NCBI GenBank assembly: GCA_937895955.1
Contig: CALAZI010000068.1
Location: forward strand, 1-15,231
Direction: 5' to 3'
Length of the DNA stretch: 15,231 bases
DNA from: an uncultured Alphaproteobacteria bacterium
GTDB taxonomy: Bacteria > Pseudomonadota > Alphaproteobacteria > Caulobacterales > Parvularculaceae
This document shows positions 14,763 to 15,231 of the stretch, piece after piece. A program made the position numbers and the translations under genes. Position 1 is the stretch's first letter, and the number at the start of each line of letters is the position of its first letter. Under the pieces are notes generated by a model. That model saw nothing but the letters and a program-made list of their open reading frames with translations, was not told the origin of the DNA and searched no databases.

Positions 14763-15164
14763 GCCATCCTGCTGCGGCCGGGCGGGACGCCGCGCGATGA
14801 GATTGAACGCCTTATCGGCAAGACGCTGGAGGCGCCCGCCGGGGGCAAGGTCGAGGCGCCCGGCATGATGGCCAGCCATTACGCGCCGTCGGCGCCGCTG
14901 CGGCTCAATGCTGAGGCGCCGCGCGAGGGCGAAGCGTTTTTGGGATTCGGCGCTGTCGCCGCGTCCGGCGATGCGGCGCTCAATCTGAGCGAGAAGGGCG
15001 ATCTCGTCGAGGCGGCGGCGAATTTGTTCAGCCATTTGCGGCGGCTTGACGCGCTTTGCGCGGAGAAAAAATTGAGCGGCATCGCCGCCGCGCCGATTCC
15101 GATGGAGGGGCTCGGCGAGGCGATAAACGATCGCCTCGCGCGCGCCGCCGCGCCTAAAACGTGA
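14169..15164 (+). CDS. sua5: L-threonylcarbamoyladenylate synthase, Sua5 type
   Basis: This 331-residue enzyme makes threonylcarbamoyl-AMP from threonine, bicarbonate and ATP, the first step of the t6A37 modification of ANN-decoding tRNAs in the cytoplasm. The YrdC-like domain spans about residues 24-210. It shows IPTETVYGLAADA, the KxR pair Lys63/Arg65 in AKGRPAFNPL, SAN (151-153) in APSANRSG, VESTIV and LLRPGG. The linker PGMMASHYAP (231-240) and the C-terminal Sua5 domain (to 331) distinguish it from the short TsaC form. The ATG at 14169 has an AAAGG six bases upstream; Met20 at 14226 is the alternative, since the conserved fold only starts there. The stop lies seven bases from that of a convergent gene. 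It is probably read with the DUF4153 gene or from its own promoter in the 71-base gap. Confidence 0.95.
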   Translation: MNSASVISEILRAGAPMAMLRLIERAASQILAGELVAIPTETVYGLAADATSDRAVAKVFEAKGRPAFNPLIIHVTGLEMARRYAAFSPLAEKLAAAFWPGPLTLVLPRKKDCGLSLLVSAGLDAIALRAPNSVIARQLIEMCDRPLAAPSANRSGSISPTTAEHVRDSLGDRIRFILDGGPCRVGVESTIVKIDGDRAILLRPGGTPRDEIERLIGKTLEAPAGGKVEAPGMMASHYAPSAPLRLNAEAPREGEAFLGFGAVAASGDAALNLSEKGDLVEAAANLFSHLRRLDALCAEKKLSGIAAAPIPMEGLGEAINDRLARAAAPKT

Positions 15165-15171
15165 AAACCGG

Positions 15172-15231
15172 CTAGTTCGGCTTTCTGAAGCGCAGCGCGA
15201 ATTGATCCGTATGCCCGCGGATGGCGGGATC
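15172..15231 (-). CDS. C-terminal fragment of an unidentified gene (cut by window end)
   Basis: On the minus strand an open frame enters from the right edge and ends at a TAG (15172-15174). The last 19 residues read DPAIRGHTDQFALRFRKPN. The residue mix is protein-like, and a convergent neighbour ending seven bases from the sua5 stop would fit the dense packing elsewhere. Nineteen residues are too few to name a family, and the frame could be open by chance. Confidence 0.4.
   Translation of the reverse strand, partial: DPAIRGHTDQFALRFRKPN

Noticed and set aside
13318..15035. Long minus-strand frames opposite the DUF4153 and sua5 genes
   Set aside because: They are Arg-rich antisense frames; the plus strand has the recognisable proteins.
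15165..15188. Imperfect stem AAACCG/CGG-C-TTT around the convergent stops after sua5
   Set aside because: A three-base GC core with a bulge is too weak to call a terminator.
1..15231. Search for CRISPR arrays, tRNA or rRNA genes, insertion sequences, toxin-antitoxin or defence genes
   Set aside because: No direct-repeat array, tRNA-like cloverleaf, transposase or defence motif was recognised by eye on either strand.

Overview
This is a GC-rich, densely coded chromosomal window. Most gaps are under 100 bases and the longest is about 200. Gene content points to an alphaproteobacterium: a histone-deacetylase-like protein in one run with the exonuclease VII small subunit, a CYP153-type cytochrome P450, a MipA-like outer-membrane protein, a DUF4153 membrane protein and a full-length Sua5. 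The genus cannot be fixed from the sequence. I see no tRNA, rRNA, CRISPR array, insertion sequence, integrase or phage gene. The window reads as core and metabolic genome, not as a mobile island.

Layout. (1) 1-3184, minus strand: four co-oriented genes, transcribed HDAC-like hydrolase, histidine phosphatase, CYP153-like P450, xseB (cut by the window edge). Gaps of 45, 69 and 38 bases suggest one operon. (2) 3274-5524, plus strand, divergent from the first: a membrane-anchored M20 (CPS1/PM20D1-like) metallopeptidase, a 77-residue zinc ribbon with a natural five-histidine C-terminus, and a GNAT acetyltransferase. (3) 5537-8769, minus strand: a MOSC-domain protein, a near-perfect 28-base inverted-repeat pair (REP-like), an HSDL2-like short-chain dehydrogenase, a 67-residue unknown protein and a membrane-anchored metallophosphoesterase. 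(4) 8971-9804, plus: a MipA/OmpV-type outer-membrane protein whose 3' end overlaps the next gene. (5) 9794-11593, minus: a 599-residue acyl-CoA dehydrogenase. (6) 11743-15164, plus: a large DUF4153 membrane protein and Sua5 for tRNA t6A synthesis. The last 60 bases hold the C-terminus of an unidentified minus-strand gene.

How the genes may work together. Several products fit lipid or hydrocarbon metabolism: the CYP153-like P450 (terminal hydroxylation), the acyl-CoA dehydrogenase, the HSDL2-like SDR and the PM20D1-like M20 enzyme. They sit in separate transcription units and do not form an evident pathway cluster, so this link is inference. Housekeeping genes (xseB, sua5) lie at the two ends.

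No clearly new multi-gene system is visible. The observations most worth a second look are: fifteen exact copies of the octamer GCGATCGC (the cyanobacterial HIP1 sequence), densest in and around sua5; the native poly-His zinc ribbon; the P450 and phosphatase lying between the HDAC-like gene and xseB; the REP-like inverted-repeat pair; and a VCBS-like acidic loop in the DUF4153 protein.
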